In this document: one piece after another, positions 1-11,122 of the stretch
Position numbering within the stretch: position 1 is the first letter of the stretch
Layout of the letters: each line of letters opens with the position of its first letter
Origin: Hsuehochloa calcarea
Taxonomy: Eukaryota; Streptophyta; Magnoliopsida; Poales; Poaceae
Assembly (NCBI GenBank): GCA_036346395.1
Contig: CM070596.1
Coordinates: forward strand, 3,100,001-3,164,000
Length of the DNA: 64,000 nucleotides
Reading direction: 5' to 3'
The notes under the pieces: model-generated
The model's input: the letters and a program-made list of their open reading frames with translations, nothing else
Databases searched by the model: none
What the model was told of the DNA's origin: nothing
Translations under genes and position numbers: made by a program

Positions 1-800
1 GAGTTTTTGTTGAAGACACGATAACTTTACTATTTGATGAATAACCTAGTAAGAAACCAACATCACATCTACTTTCAAATTTTGATAACAGAACACCCTT
101 CTTTAAAATATAGCATTTACAACCAAAGACACGAAAATAGGAGATGTTCGGTTTTCTTCCTACAAGAAGCTCATAGGAAGTCTTTTTCAAAAGGCGATGT
201 AAATAAAGACGATTTATGGCATGACAAGCGGTGTTAATTGCTTCGCCAAAAACTATCGAAGTATTATATTCATCAAGCATTGTCCTAGCCATTTCAATTA
301 ATGTACGATTTTCCTTTCTACAACTCCATTTTGTTAGGGTGTAGGTTGTGGAAAGTTAGTGCTTTATTCAAGTTCATCACAAAGTCTTCAACTTTAGTAT
401 TTTTGAACTCGGAACCATTATCACTCTGATTTTCTTTATTTTGAAATCAAATTCATTTTGGGCCCTTTTGTAAAGTTTTGAAAATTAGGAGGTTTCACTT
501 TTATCATCTAGGAAGAATACCCATGTATATCTAGAGTAATCATCCACAATAACCAAACAATAGCTATTTCCCGATACTCTTATAGGTTGTTGGCCCAAAC
601 AAATCCATATGTAAGAGTTCCAATGGTCTAGAAGTTGACATGATACTTTTGGAAGGGTGAGAATTAGCGACTTGTTTCTGACTTGACATGCACTACAAAG
701 TCGGTTTTCTCAAACTTCACATCTTTCAAGCCAACAACTAAATCATGTTTGAAAAGCTTTTGAGTTGAATCATTCCTACATGAGCTAGCCTTCTATGCCA
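1..800 (-). pseudogene. copia integrase remnant
   Basis: Read on the minus strand around positions 370-200, this stretch encodes a degraded copia integrase core with the Asn-Gly-Val then Glu-Arg-Lys-Asn region that surrounds the catalytic Glu of the D,D-E triad, followed by a typical copia continuation. Frameshifts and stops prevent one continuous ORF. The remainder up to 800 is consistent with the earlier part of the integrase, but I could not place its two Asp residues with certainty. Confidence 0.6.
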
Positions 801-825
801 AAGCCAACCCAAGGAGGTTTTGCCA

Positions 826-1221
826 TCAAACAAGTTTTAAGCATGAATCATTTGAAGTGAAATCTACCAAATAAAGGTTTCCAAATCTAAATCCTTTAAA
901 AATTAAAGAGTTATCATTTTCATTTGAAATTGTAACACCTTCTTTAGAAAAGGAACAAATTAGTCCTAGATCACATATTTGAGCTACGGATAACAAGTTA
1001 AAGTTTAGTGATTCTACTAAAGATACATTTGAAATGGAAAGGTCATTTGAGATAGCAATTTTACCCAATCCAATTACCTTTCCTTTGCTATTGTCACCAA
1101 ATGTGATTTTGTCCATTCCTTTCCCATTCTCGAATGTGGTGAACATTTTTCTATCACCGGTCATGTGTTGAGTGCAACCACTATCAAGCACCCAATGTTT
1201 TCCACCGGTCTTGTAGTTCAC
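826..1221 (-). pseudogene. copia aspartic protease segment
   Basis: A 131-residue open segment carries a retrotransposon aspartic protease signature, a Trp-Val-Leu-Asp-Ser-Gly-Cys active site followed by Thr-Gln-His-Met-Thr-Gly, in its first 25 residues. Further on is the Asn-Leu-Leu-Ser-Val region that precedes the GAG-pre-integrase domain of copia polyproteins. In a live element it would cleave the Gag-Pol precursor inside the virus-like particle. It is separated from gag on its right by frameshifts. Confidence 0.8.
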
Positions 1222-1439
1222 CTACAAAACAAGAATCAAGTTCTTTTAGGTACCCAAATTTGTTTGGGTCCTTGGAGGTTAGTGACCAAGGTTTTAGGCA
1301 CCCAAATAGCATTCTTTTAGCGCCTAAAATTGAAGTGCCAATAAAATGAGCAAGTATTTTACCATCCTTAGTCTTTCTAAGCATATAGCATGAATCATAT
1401 ATACCAAAAGATGCAATTTTACCTTTAGGACAATTTTGT

Positions 1440-2880
1440 TGCACATGTCCTATTTCCGGCACTTATAGCAATACTTACCATTTTCCCTCACATACCTTGT
1501 GGGTTTATTTGCGAACTTCTTACCTTTCTTAGGCACATACAGAGACCTTCCTTGTTGAATGAGCACCTTTGATCACTCAAAAGCTTGTCTAAGGTGGCCT
1601 TACCCTTAAAGCATTTTCCAAGCTTTTGCTTAGTTTATTGACTTGTTCTTTTAATTCATGGTTCTCAACAATAAGTAAAGGATCACAAGTATTTGCTAAA
1701 CTAGCAATTGAATCATCACTAGAGCAACATGGCATGGCAAGTAAATCATCACATGAAGTAGAAATGCTAGACATGGATTTTTCATTTAAAGCAATATCTA
1801 CTTTAGACATCTCATTCATTAAATCACAAGTAATTCCAATATGTGAATGAGATTTTTCAATATTCTTTAAGATGAGAGAATCATGAGCTTTCTTTAGCTC
1901 CTCAAAAGAGTCTTTTAGAGAGAGATATTCTTTCTTCAAGACTTTAAATTTTGATTTCTCTTTTCCATTAAATTCATTTAATTCATCAAGCATATCAATA
2001 ATTCTTCATAAGTTGGTTCATCACTATCAATGGATTTTACCTTATCTCCTTTTGCCATGAGGCATGTAGGAGTGGAGAATAGTGAAGGAGTTTCTTTGAT
2101 AGCAATGCCAACTAGTCCCTTCTTCTTGGAAGACTCATCCTCATCGAGTCGAGTCGCTTGATTCATCATTTGAATCCCACTCTCAATGTGAGCTTCATTC
2201 TTGCCATCCTTGTAAAGCTTCTTGAAAAGCTTCTTCTTGCCATTATATTCTTTCTTCTTGAATGACTTGTCCTTGTCATCCTTCTTTGCGGGCAACGAGA
2301 TGAGATGTGTCCTTTTCATCACAATTATAGCATCGAATGTTGCTATAACTCTTCTTGTCACTTGAATATTGTCCCTTCTTGTATTTGTCAAAGTTGTAGC
2401 TTCTATTGGGGCGTCTCTTCATGAACTTCTTCATTTTTCTTACAAGGAGTGCATACTCCTCATCGGAATCTTCTCCTTCATCCTCATCATCACTTGATTC
2501 CGCTTTGGCCTTGAAAGCGGTAATTTTCTTCTTTGAGGAGGATGTCTCCACGAGCTCTTCTTTGTCCTTCTTGAACAACTCATTTGTGATGAGATTGCCC
2601 AAAAGGCCGTTGGTGTCATCCTTGGCAATTCGGAGAGTTGATGAAGCGTCACCAAAGTTTCATATTTGTCAGGAAGAGCCCTAAGCATCTTGCGCACAAT
2701 ATCAACATCGGAAAGGTTAGTCCCAAGGCCTTTGAGCTCATTCACAATGTTGTTGAGTCTTGAATACATCTCATTGATGTTTTCATGAGGCAACATTATG
2801 AATGTCTCATATTTAATCAAAGCCTATGCAATTTGGCTTCTTTGACCGTGGATGTACCCTCATGGATTTCGAGAGAGTTG
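1440..2880 (-). pseudogene. copia gag remnant with zinc-knuckle traces
   Basis: Overlapping minus-strand frames (2820-2440, 2602-2276, 2391-1978, 1993-1589) together make a copia Gag of the UBN2 type. The first part contains a Tyr-Ser-Arg-Leu-Asn then Val-Arg-Lys-Met-Leu-Arg-Ala-Leu-Pro stretch that is characteristic of copia Gag. A Cys-Tyr-Asn-Cys zinc-knuckle start lies near 2325, and a second, frameshifted CCHC-like motif near 1440-1465. The long Glu/Lys-rich coiled-coil-like stretch between them fits the extended Gag of Sireviruses. Several frameshifts make it non-functional. Confidence 0.75.
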
Positions 2881-3204
2881 TCCAAATAGCATGAGCGGTT
2901 TCCAAATTGCTCACTCTATTGAACTCATCGCGTTCAAAGCGCCAAAGAGAGCATTCATAGCTTGGGCATCTAAATGAGAGTTCTGCGTGTCTTGATCCGT
3001 GGGTTCAAGTGGATTAAGAGGCATAGTGTAACCATCATTTACGATTTTCCAAATGCTTGGACTCATGGCCTTTAAAAGATTGACATTCTAATTTTCCAAT
3101 AAGCATAATTTGTGCCATCAAAGAGTGGAGCCCTTCCTAAAGCCATTCCCTCACTAGCCATCCTTGCTCTCCTAGGCGGTTAAGTCCAACAACGGAGAGA
3201 CCAA

Positions 3205-3215
3205 GCTCGATACCA
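3205..3215 (-). other. primer-binding site of the left copia element
   Basis: On the minus strand the sequence TGGTATCGAGC follows the LTR end by two bases. It is one deletion away from the TGGTATCAGAGC that many plant copia elements use to pair with initiator methionine tRNA. Its position next to a CA LTR terminus fixes the inner end of the LTR. Confidence 0.75.
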
Positions 3216-3217
3216 CT

Positions 3218-4641
3218 TGTAGGATCAAGGATAACCGACTAGAGGGGGTGAATAGGAGGTTTTAAAGTTTTAACAAATTAACAATTTATCCAATTCAATG
3301 ACTTAGTCTAAACAAGTTATGCTCCTAGCTAGGCAATTTAATTACAATAAGCAAGCTAGAAGTATAAGTGCGAATTGTAAAGACAAGAAATAACCACAAG
3401 ACACAATGAAGTTTTTCCCGTGGTATCGAAGACTTGCGGTCTTCACTAGTCCACGTTGAGGAAGCTTGACCACTCAAGCCGGCTCCACGAATTAAGCCTT
3501 CCTCAATCACTTGGGTTGTTCTTCCTCCGCTCAGGAGATGGTGAACACCAACCACTCACAATCTTGCTCGGGTCTTCTCACAAGCTTCACTTGAGAAGAT
3601 CACCGTGCTTCACCGCCAAGCCGTCTAGGAGTGCGGCAACACCCCAAGAGAATAGATCAACGATCCTCGCTGACTTTACTCAAGTGCCAATGAATCAACT
3701 AAAGATGAATGCACTTGATCTCCTCTTAATGAATGCAAGAGTAAATTGGGAGTAGAATTGAATGCACAATGCTCACAAGGGTTGAGATATCTTCAATGCT
3801 TTGTGTAACTTGTCCCTTGTGCGATTGGGGAGGTATTTATAGCCTCCACCAACCAATTCTAGCCGTTGGGAAGAAGTTCCGAAATTTCAAAGACATATCG
3901 GAACAACCGGCGTGTTAGCATCGGTACAACCGCGCTATACTCAATGCACGAGAACGGCTATGTTACACGCATTAAATGCACCGATATAGCCGTTGGATTT
4001 AGTTGCGGTTCATCCGAGCAAACACCGGATCGTCCGATTTTGAGTTTTCTAAACCGAGATTTTGCATCGTTCGAATTTTACAACCGCCAAATACATTTGG
4101 AACATCCGTATTGCGGTTCATCCGATTATCGTCTTGATACAAACCGATTCTCAAAAGAGGTTTTCAAAGGAGATTACACTTGTCTTTGTTATTTTGCAAT
4201 CGCCGAGATATCATCGAACAACCGCGCTTCGTACAACCATTGCTAAGCCTTGGTTCATCCGATTCGAATTAAAGCTTGAATTCATTCGACTTAAATTCAA
4301 GTCCAATCTTAAATGCATGCATGATCCTAAGTTGATCCATATGGCACAAGAATAAGCTATCAAGCTACTAGTCGTGATCCCCTTAATAGTACGGCATTTA
4401 TCCTATAATCCGGTCTACCAACCAATTCTCCTTAGACCGGTAAAATAGAAAAGGATCCTAGACTATTTGTACCTTGACTTTAAGCCTTGTTGATCTTCAC
4501 ATTTTCCTTTAGCATGCATCCTTGCTTCATCATGTTCATCAAATGGAATTAACCTTGCACATTCTTAGTAAACTTGTTAATCCCATATTCACATATTATC
4601 ATTAATTACCAAAACCATTTTTAGGGGCCTAGATGCTTTCA
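3218..4641 (-). mobile_element. 5' LTR of the left Sirevirus-type copia element
   Basis: The LTR is 1424 bp. On the minus strand it begins TGAAAGCATC and ends GATCCTACA. The outer start resembles the TGAAAGATC start of the solo LTR at 49269, and both share a GGTRATTAATGA-like motif shortly after the start. A TATAAATA box lies on the minus strand at 3834-3841. The partner LTR is outside the window, so neither LTR divergence nor the target duplication can be checked; the flanking 5 bp on the right are GCGGC. Confidence 0.8.
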
Positions 4642-5259
4642 GCGGCGCGGTAGGAGGGGCAGTGAGCGTGGGAGGTCAGGTAGAAGAGGAGGGGCAGCTC
4701 ACCCTCGATGCCCATCTGGCATAGCTGGGTAGGGCTCGAGCTCATTGTGAGCCGAGCCGAGCTCGAGCCGCTAACGAGCCAAATTGGCTCGTGCCTATTG
4801 ACTACGCAGTCAACGATTCCCCCTACACCCTCCCAAATTCCACACCTCCTTTAGACCTTCACCCCCTAGCCTCCTCCACCCCGCCCACCTCGCCTCGCCT
4901 CCTCCACCCGCCACCTCCACTCGCCCAACTCCACCTGCCACCTCCCCCCCCCTCACCCAGCTCCACCCGTCACCTCTGCCTCCCCCTCCCGCCCGCCTCC
5001 CCTCCTCCACCCGCACCTCCTCCTTGCCCAGCTCCACCCGCCGCTCCGCCTCCGCCTTCCCCTCGCCCAGCTCCACACGCCGCCTCACCCCTCGCAATTC
5101 CTCTTCCACAGCCGGCCTGACAGGAGCTTCCTTGGTGGTCATGTGTCGTCCTGGCGCCCTTTGCGATCCCCCTCCACAGCCGTCACAAGCTTCCTTGGGG
5201 GCCTTCATAGATGTGGTTCATGTGGATGTAGATGTGATTCATGTGGATATAGGATGAAC
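4642..5259. other. GC-rich gene-free stretch
   Basis: No gene is supported here. About 4730-4800 holds short inverted GAGCTCGAGC/GAGCC motifs of a kind common in grass repeats. The stretch 4830-5110 is C-rich low-complexity sequence that opens proline-rich frames on one strand and glycine/arginine-rich frames on the other. Those frames have no recognisable domain. Confidence 0.5.
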
Positions 5260-6218
5260 CTTAATGCAATATGATCTACGACCAAGTCCTTGTGACTAAC
5301 GATCAGCTTGTATCTCTATACGACCAGATCATATATAGTCTCGACCGTCTTGTAACTCCTTACGATCAGGTTTCGACGAATTAGTGATTATGTTCGACCA
5401 GTCTACGACTAGCTCGTATCTCCATACGACTAGTCCGTATCTGATCGAACTAAACGACCAACTCGTGTGTTCTCCCTTTGCCTCACGATATCAGGTTGAA
5501 CTCCAGGTGATATATCATGTCATCCATGGACTATTCAATAATTTCTCGATCAAGTGTCGGATAACTTCACGTAGTCGAACTCTTCGACCATTAGTGGCAT
5601 GGACATGCACTTTATTTATCCGACCACATCGAGGGGCCTAGAGATATTTCTCATGTTATGTTAGGAGGGAAAACTCTCATATCTGACCAGTCACATTCCT
5701 CTACATGTTTCATAGCATACTTAAAAGCTACCTTTATAACTACTCACTTACGGAGTATCGTTTGGTAATCCCAAAGTGTACTCTTACACATGTAGGAAAC
5801 CATGTTGATCTCATATCTAAGGATTATACATCATCATTGCTTGAGACTAACTGATGACACAAGAAATCATAACAATCTCAGTAGTGTCTCGAGGTGGGTC
5901 AATCCAAAACCATGTTCTCTAACATGTGTTCACATTATTGATTTGATATCCCTATATCCATGACCGGTGAAACATGGTTATCAATCAATATATGTGCTGG
6001 TTGATAGAGTCACTAGTATTTCGACTAGTGATATCCGACGAGGGATACATTTAGAACGACATCATATAAGTTAAAGAGCTTCACAAACAAGTCACATACT
6101 TGTTAATATTTATTAATGATGATTCATTCAAGGAACAAAAAAATATTTATTCAATAACTTATAAACATAAACATGATACAATCATCTATGAGATTGCCTC
6201 TAAGTCATATCACCAACA
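5260..6218 (-). mobile_element. LTR fragment of an Angela/BARE/RIRE1-type copia element
   Basis: On the minus strand this starts TGTTGGTGATATGACTTAG at 6218. It continues through stretches that resemble the LTR start of the Angela/BARE/RIRE1 copia group: an early AGAGGCAAT, then TGATTGATAACCATGTTTC, then ACACATGTTAGAGAAC. The left half (5260-5640) is rich in GGTCGTA/TACGACC motifs and its boundary is uncertain. No internal domain or partner LTR was found, so this is a fragment or a solo LTR. Confidence 0.55.
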
Positions 6219-6915
6219 ATATGTGCATAAATGTACCATTGCAATCTCGCAGGCGGTCTCATCACGAGGCGACAGCGCGACAACATCCTATGTCGCAGTG
6301 ACCGCCGTCTTCCTCTTCTTGCTCTATTGTTTCTTCCTAGAAACACCCGCGTGATCATCTGCGACCGCTGCTCTTAAGGCGATGGGTTCGGGTTGGGAGG
6401 GGTCGTAGTAAATCTCCAACGCCAACTGGCTTCCTCATTTTACTGCCCGGAGTGGGGATACAAAAAAAACAAAGAAGATAAACAAAAAAACAGATTCAAT
6501 GAATTATTGCATGTGAGGAGTTGTTTTACTTAAAATTTGGATATGAAAAACAATCCCCAAAAAACGCTTAAAACAATATGGACGAAGAAATCACCCTAGT
6601 ATAGTGAGAAATTATCAAAAAATCAGGGGTAAATAACTGTGCGGAACCCTAGAAAACCCCACTTCGCGAGAGAGGAAGGAATCCAAAATAAAAGAAACAG
6701 CTGTATTCCCTAACCTTCGGGGTGCAGGTTGGTCGGAGGGTGCTGAAAACGAAGATCGTCTCTGCTCCCAAAGGGAATGCAGGTCGGTATAGCTAGGCAG
6801 GGACCTTGTTTTTTTTTGTTCCTTTGAGGGTTAAGCGCATCGTCGGAAAGAGAAAATATGATTTGTTGTAGTGCGGGAAAACGACCTGAACGATGCAGCC
6901 CCCACACACGTAATA
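6219..6915. other. gene-free spacer
   Basis: No coding sequence, RNA gene or clear transposon boundary was recognised here. The stretch separates the Angela-type LTR fragment from a hAT element. Confidence 0.4.
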
Positions 6916-6923
6916 TACGCGAC

Positions 6924-8105
6924 TAGGGGTGGAACCAAGGGTGTTGGGTATGCACCGACACCCCAAAAAATCAAAAACCAGCAAGGATCACTTCTTTAGT
7001 TGTTCAGTGCCTTAGTTGACAGCCCATCCCAGTAGCTGACTCACCAGGCCTAGCCGATCCAAGTTCACCAGGATCTTCGACGATGTTCGATGTGGAAATC
7101 AGTCCACCATAGCCTAGTAGATAGTTCAGTGCCTCTCCTGATCTCCTCCCTGGCTAAACTGGCTCCCCATTCCCCATGTGCCAACCCAGTTACCCAGCAA
7201 CCCTAATCTCTCCACGTGCAGATTGGCAAACCATGATTTGGGAAGGGAAGTAGGCGTGGGAGGCCGGGATCACCGCAGCAGGCGCCAGGCGCTCGGCCGT
7301 CCGCGGTGCGCGATGCGGGAGTAGGCGTCTTGCATCTAGGCAAACGATGGAAGGCGGATGGAGGCTGGACCGCTGGAGCGTTGGTCGTTGCCCATTGGGT
7401 TGCTTGCTTGTTTTGGAATTGGAGTCTTGGAGACTTGGAGGAGATCAGGTTATCAGGAGAAGCCGAGAAGCAGAAGTGCATAACAACATTCAGCACTCAT
7501 CAAGAAGGAATTTGGAATCGCCGAATCGGTATGTCCTTCTGGCTTCTTTGTCAGTGTGAATTAGTATATGTAAAAGCTGTTGGTATGTTTGGATATATAT
7601 AATAGATGGCTTTCATGATATTGGCTGAAATATCGATGTGGATGGCTAGATACTCACTGTGGTTGGTATCTTTCTCGTAGGTTCTGAACTTCTGATGAAG
7701 GCATCCATACTTGGGTAATTGGGTTGTGGAAAACTATGCTCTTGGCACGCTTAGAGGGGATCCTCACCAAACCATTGGAATAATTGAACTTGGGGGCGCT
7801 TCGGCTCACTAGCTTAGGTAGTTCTTTCGATCTTTTCTCGCCACTTTGCTTGGGTTGCTTAATGCTTACTCGGTTACTCAATTACTTGCATGAAAACGCG
7901 TAAAGTGGTATTATAATTTTCTTCACATAGTTGTATATTTTGTAATTTTCTATTCATGTAAGACCTTATTTGAACTATTTGCATTGTGTTTTTGAAAAAT
8001 TTAGAACCCATGTGTTGGATTTATGATGTGATGATATCATTGTACAAATGATAGAATTTTGAGTGTGAAGTGTGCCCCATCGTCTAATTTCTAGCTCCGC
8101 CACTG
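6924..8105. mobile_element. non-autonomous hAT element, 1182 bp
   Basis: The element is flanked by a perfect 8-bp direct repeat, TACGCGAC, at 6916-6923 and 8106-8113, which is the hAT target-site length. The left end is TAGGGGTGGAACCAAG and the right end, reverse-complemented, is CAGTGGCGGAGCTAG, so the terminal inverted repeats match at about 10 of the first 14 positions. Most differences are C/T or G/A, consistent with decay of methylated sites. CAGTGGCGGAGC-like termini are common in grass hAT elements. No transposase-like ORF is present. The small frames at 7203-7602 are not recognisable. Confidence 0.85.
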
Positions 8106-8113
8106 TACGCGAC

Positions 8114-9609
8114 TTCCGCGCCCATTTAAAAAGAAAAAGAAAAAAACTAAGCGGTTATACGCAGTAAATGCTGGTATCAATTACTGCATATTATGTTCAT
8201 ATTAATGCCTAATACTTTTACTGCAATGGTTTAACACGTTTACTGTATGGTGTTAGTAATGTTATTATTACACATCTGGTTTTCTTAAATATTATATGGC
8301 CAACTAGGTTTACTAAGTTGTGAGTACGTTTTTACTGTGAACGTTGCATGTGAGCGGAAGGTTCTATTATGCGTAGAACAAACGATGCCTTAAGTGCATC
8401 AATGCCGCTTCGGCTTCCGATGCATGTCTTCGTCTCACATGCCGATGTTACTCCTTGTTTTATAAGAATGATCATCCGCCACTGGAAGAAGGATTATCAC
8501 GCTGCTCTACTCTCTGTCACACCCTCCATCAACAACTAGAAGAGTTTTTTAAAATGGCTCCCCACTCTTCTCCACCGACGCATGCATTGATAGCCTACCT
8601 GGCCATTTTGTAAGAGCACCTCTCCAGTTGTGCGTTGGCGAATGCTACGAAGGGGCACTGTACTAACAGTGTCGTTCCTCCTCCACCAGACGTTATTCTG
8701 AGGCACGTGTGAGCGACGTTTCGCCGTCTGAATGTCCTCCTCCGTCGCGTCTTCCATGTCGTCTCTAGCTTCTGGTGAGCTAACCTCGCCATCGACGTAG
8801 TCCTTAGAACAACGTTGCACGTCTCCTGGAGGATTACTGTCTCTTTGACTACTTCATCAAGGCGGAGGGCGACCGAGTCTACCTTGCCGAGACCCCTCGA
8901 GCAAGGCAAGAGAGTCTATAGGGCACATTTCGACTTGATTATTCAGTCGGAGCGTCTTTGGGCGATACTCGAATGGGTGCGTCAGTGGGTAAACACATTT
9001 CGGGCTTTGTTCACTCATCCCAAACCGTCCGATGCCTACGACGTCGCCTACGAAGTTTTGGAGACGGAGATAGCAGACTACCCCTGTCACTAGGAAAACT
9101 TTGATTATTTAGGTTTCTACTTAAAAAAAATATTTGTTAGAAGCGACTGGCCACACTGTTTGACCTTATATAAATACAAAAAAAACAGTTGAATTTGTAT
9201 TTACTGTCTACGATGAAACCGTTTACTACGTGGCATGCTTTATATTACTGACTTCACGATATATCCGGTTTGAATTTGTGTTTAGAGTCTACGGTGAAAC
9301 TATTTACTGTTCTACAAATGTCTGTTTAGTTCATTGGACCTACTCGGTACCCACAACGTAATTACTTTACAAGATAGCTAGAGTTTACTATCTCGGTACT
9401 AACTTTTTACTGTAACAAAAAGATTGCAAAAAAGAGGTGGTAAAAAAGGGAAGTCGATTACTGTGTATATAACGTTAAGTTTTACTAACTAACGTAGGAT
9501 GTTGATTACTGCTGCGATCGATCGAGCGATCTCTTCCTCCTCTGCTTCTGCTTAACTGCGCGTGAGGTTTTGAACATGCGGCTGATCTCTGCTTGTTTGT
9601 TTGTTTGTT
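8114..9609. other. gene-free spacer with a degenerate direct repeat
   Basis: Several short frames exist (8536-9093, both strands) but none shows a domain or plausible splice structure. Two imperfect copies of a roughly 40-bp segment start at 9189 and 9270, giving an 81-bp period. The copia element that follows was inserted at the right end. Confidence 0.4.
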
Positions 9610-9614
9610 GTGGC

Positions 9615-10053
9615 TGTTAGAGTGATCTCGGGCATTTGGCCCAACGGCCAAATGCCCACCCCATCGATCGAGCCTCGATCGGGCGCCCATTAAATGGTGG
9701 TGGGCCCTGTCGCCGCCGCCATATAAAGAAGGGGGGGGCGTGGCACGCAACACGAGGTTCACCGTGCCGCCCGAAACCCTAACCCACAAGAACCCTAGAC
9801 CGATCTAGAGGGAGGCGCTGAAGCGACGGGATTCACCACCGGCCACGCTCCAGCGACGGGATCCACCACCGGCCATCACCGCCGCCCAGAAGACGCCGCC
9901 ACCAGGGAGAACCCTTCACCGACGAACCGCCATGGCCAACCCTACCTCCTCTACATCGGACGGTAACCCTAATCTCTCTCTCTCTCGATTTCTCTCGGAC
10001 CCGAACCAAAAACCCCAGATCTAACCCAAAAGATCAAAAGAAAGAATACTACA
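9615..10053 (+). repeat. 5' LTR of the copia element
   Basis: The LTR begins TGTTAGAGTG and ends ATACTACA. A TATA box (ATATAAA) lies at 9721-9727. The sequence after it has no ATG until 9932, which sits in the strong context GCCATGG. Two copies of a short ACGGGAT(T/C)CACCACCGGCC motif lie near 9826-9876. The 3' part is CT-rich. Confidence 0.95.
9721..9727 (+). promoter_or_regulatory. TATA box of the copia 5' LTR
   Basis: ATATAAA follows a GC-rich GCCGCC run. Transcription would be expected to start about 30 bp downstream, near 9750, which makes the ATG at 9932 the first on the transcript. The same motif is kept in the 3' LTR at about 15637-15643. Confidence 0.7.
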
Positions 10054-10054
10054 A

Positions 10055-10066
10055 TGGTATCAGAGC
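10055..10066 (+). other. primer-binding site of the copia element
   Basis: TGGTATCAGAGC lies one base after the LTR and is complementary to the 3' end of plant initiator methionine tRNA. It lies inside the predicted leader intron, so spliced RNA would lack it. Confidence 0.9.
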
Positions 10067-10806
10067 CTCTAGGTGTAGATCTAGACGGCAAAAGAAAAGA
10101 AAAGAACGGCGAAGATCCAAACAGAAAGAACCCGAAACCCTAACCCTAGTTTTGAAAAGACCGGGACTTACCCGGTCGTGAGGGAGGGTCGGGCTCGCCG
10201 TGGGCTCGCCGTCGTCGTCGCTGGAGCGTGGGAGACCGGCCGAGCCATGGGCCGCCGGCGCTCCAAAGCCGGCATCCGTTGCCTCCCCGAGCACGTCCCG
10301 GCGTGTGGAAGGGCGCCAACACGGAGCCGCTCGACGGCGGCGTGCTCTCCGAGGGGAGCACGCACACCGGCGAGAGGGCCCGTGGTGGCGCCGGCCTTCT
10401 CCGTGTCGCCGCAACTTCCGCCGCTCGGGCGTGAAGTGAGAGAAGGGGAGATCGAATGGAGCTAGGGTTTCTCCCGGGGACGCCGCGCTCGCGTTTTGTT
10501 CCGCCGATTTCGTCGCCGAGCCGTCGGATTGCATCGGGGCCGAGATCGAGCGAGTTTCGTGAGCGCTTGTGATGATTTTCGCGCCCAGCCGAGTGCGCGC
10601 TGCATGCGGCTGCGTGGTGCATGCGTGGCATGCCGAGCGGCGGCCGTGGGCAAGCACGAGAACGGGCGAAATGGCGTTTTGAACCGAAATGGCATTTTGA
10701 GCGAGAATTAGGCGGTTTTGAGCGGTAAGAACGAAAAATTGAATTTTAATTACTTTCAGAAGCATTTTTGAATGAAATTTTATTCAAATCTCTGTAAAAT
10801 TTTGCA

Positions 10807-11122
10807 CCAACGTGTTATTATTTCCAGAGATTAAATGTGTATAGTTATAATGCTTCTGAGAATGAATTATTTTTTGAATAATTTGATGTTTCTGCTGCAA
10901 AAGTTAAATGTTGATTAATTCTTTTAATTAAATTCGAACCAACGAGAGAATTTTTTTTTTAAGAATTATTGTGAATTATGATATTGTTATTTTCTGACCA
11001 ACGTTGATAATAATAGTATTATAATTTTAATTGATGATTTTTATGCATTGTTTCTATTTCTGCCCAACGGTGATATAGATTTAATGTATAGGTTAAATTG
11101 TATATTTTAATTTTAACCAACG
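10807..11122 (+). repeat. spaced CCAACG motifs in the copia leader
   Basis: CCAACG occurs at 10807-10812, 10939-10944, 10998-11003, 11064-11069 and 11117-11122, with spacings of 132, 59, 66 and 53 bp, in AT-rich sequence. The last four look like the remains of a roughly 60-bp tandem repeat. They sit in the 3' half of the predicted intron. Confidence 0.6.

Larger units (their letters stand above)
1..3217 (-). mobile_element. Sirevirus-type Ty1/copia internal region, left end cut by window
   Basis: This is the internal domain of a Ty1/copia retrotransposon read on the minus strand. In element order from the right it shows a primer-binding site, a gag region, a copia-type aspartic protease segment, and an integrase region that runs off position 1. 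The frame is broken many times, so no intact polyprotein remains. The adjoining 1.4-kb LTR ends and the gag type suggest the Sirevirus (SIRE/Maximus) lineage, because the LTR termini resemble those of the larger solo LTR at 49269-51921. Reverse transcriptase, RNase H and the 3' LTR would lie left of the window. The lineage is an inference; the copia superfamily is well supported. Confidence 0.85.

Noticed and set aside
4791..5208. Proline-rich and glycine/arginine-rich ORFs
   Set aside because: Low-complexity C-rich sequence produces both; there is no start context, splice signal or domain.
8536..9093. Possible small gene between the hAT and copia elements
   Set aside because: Frames on both strands overlap without a domain, and no set of exons could be joined.
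10049..10765. 238-codon minus-strand ORF in the copia leader
   Set aside because: It lies antisense in GC-rich leader sequence of the element, overlaps the primer-binding site and shows no domain. GC-rich sequence opens long frames by chance.
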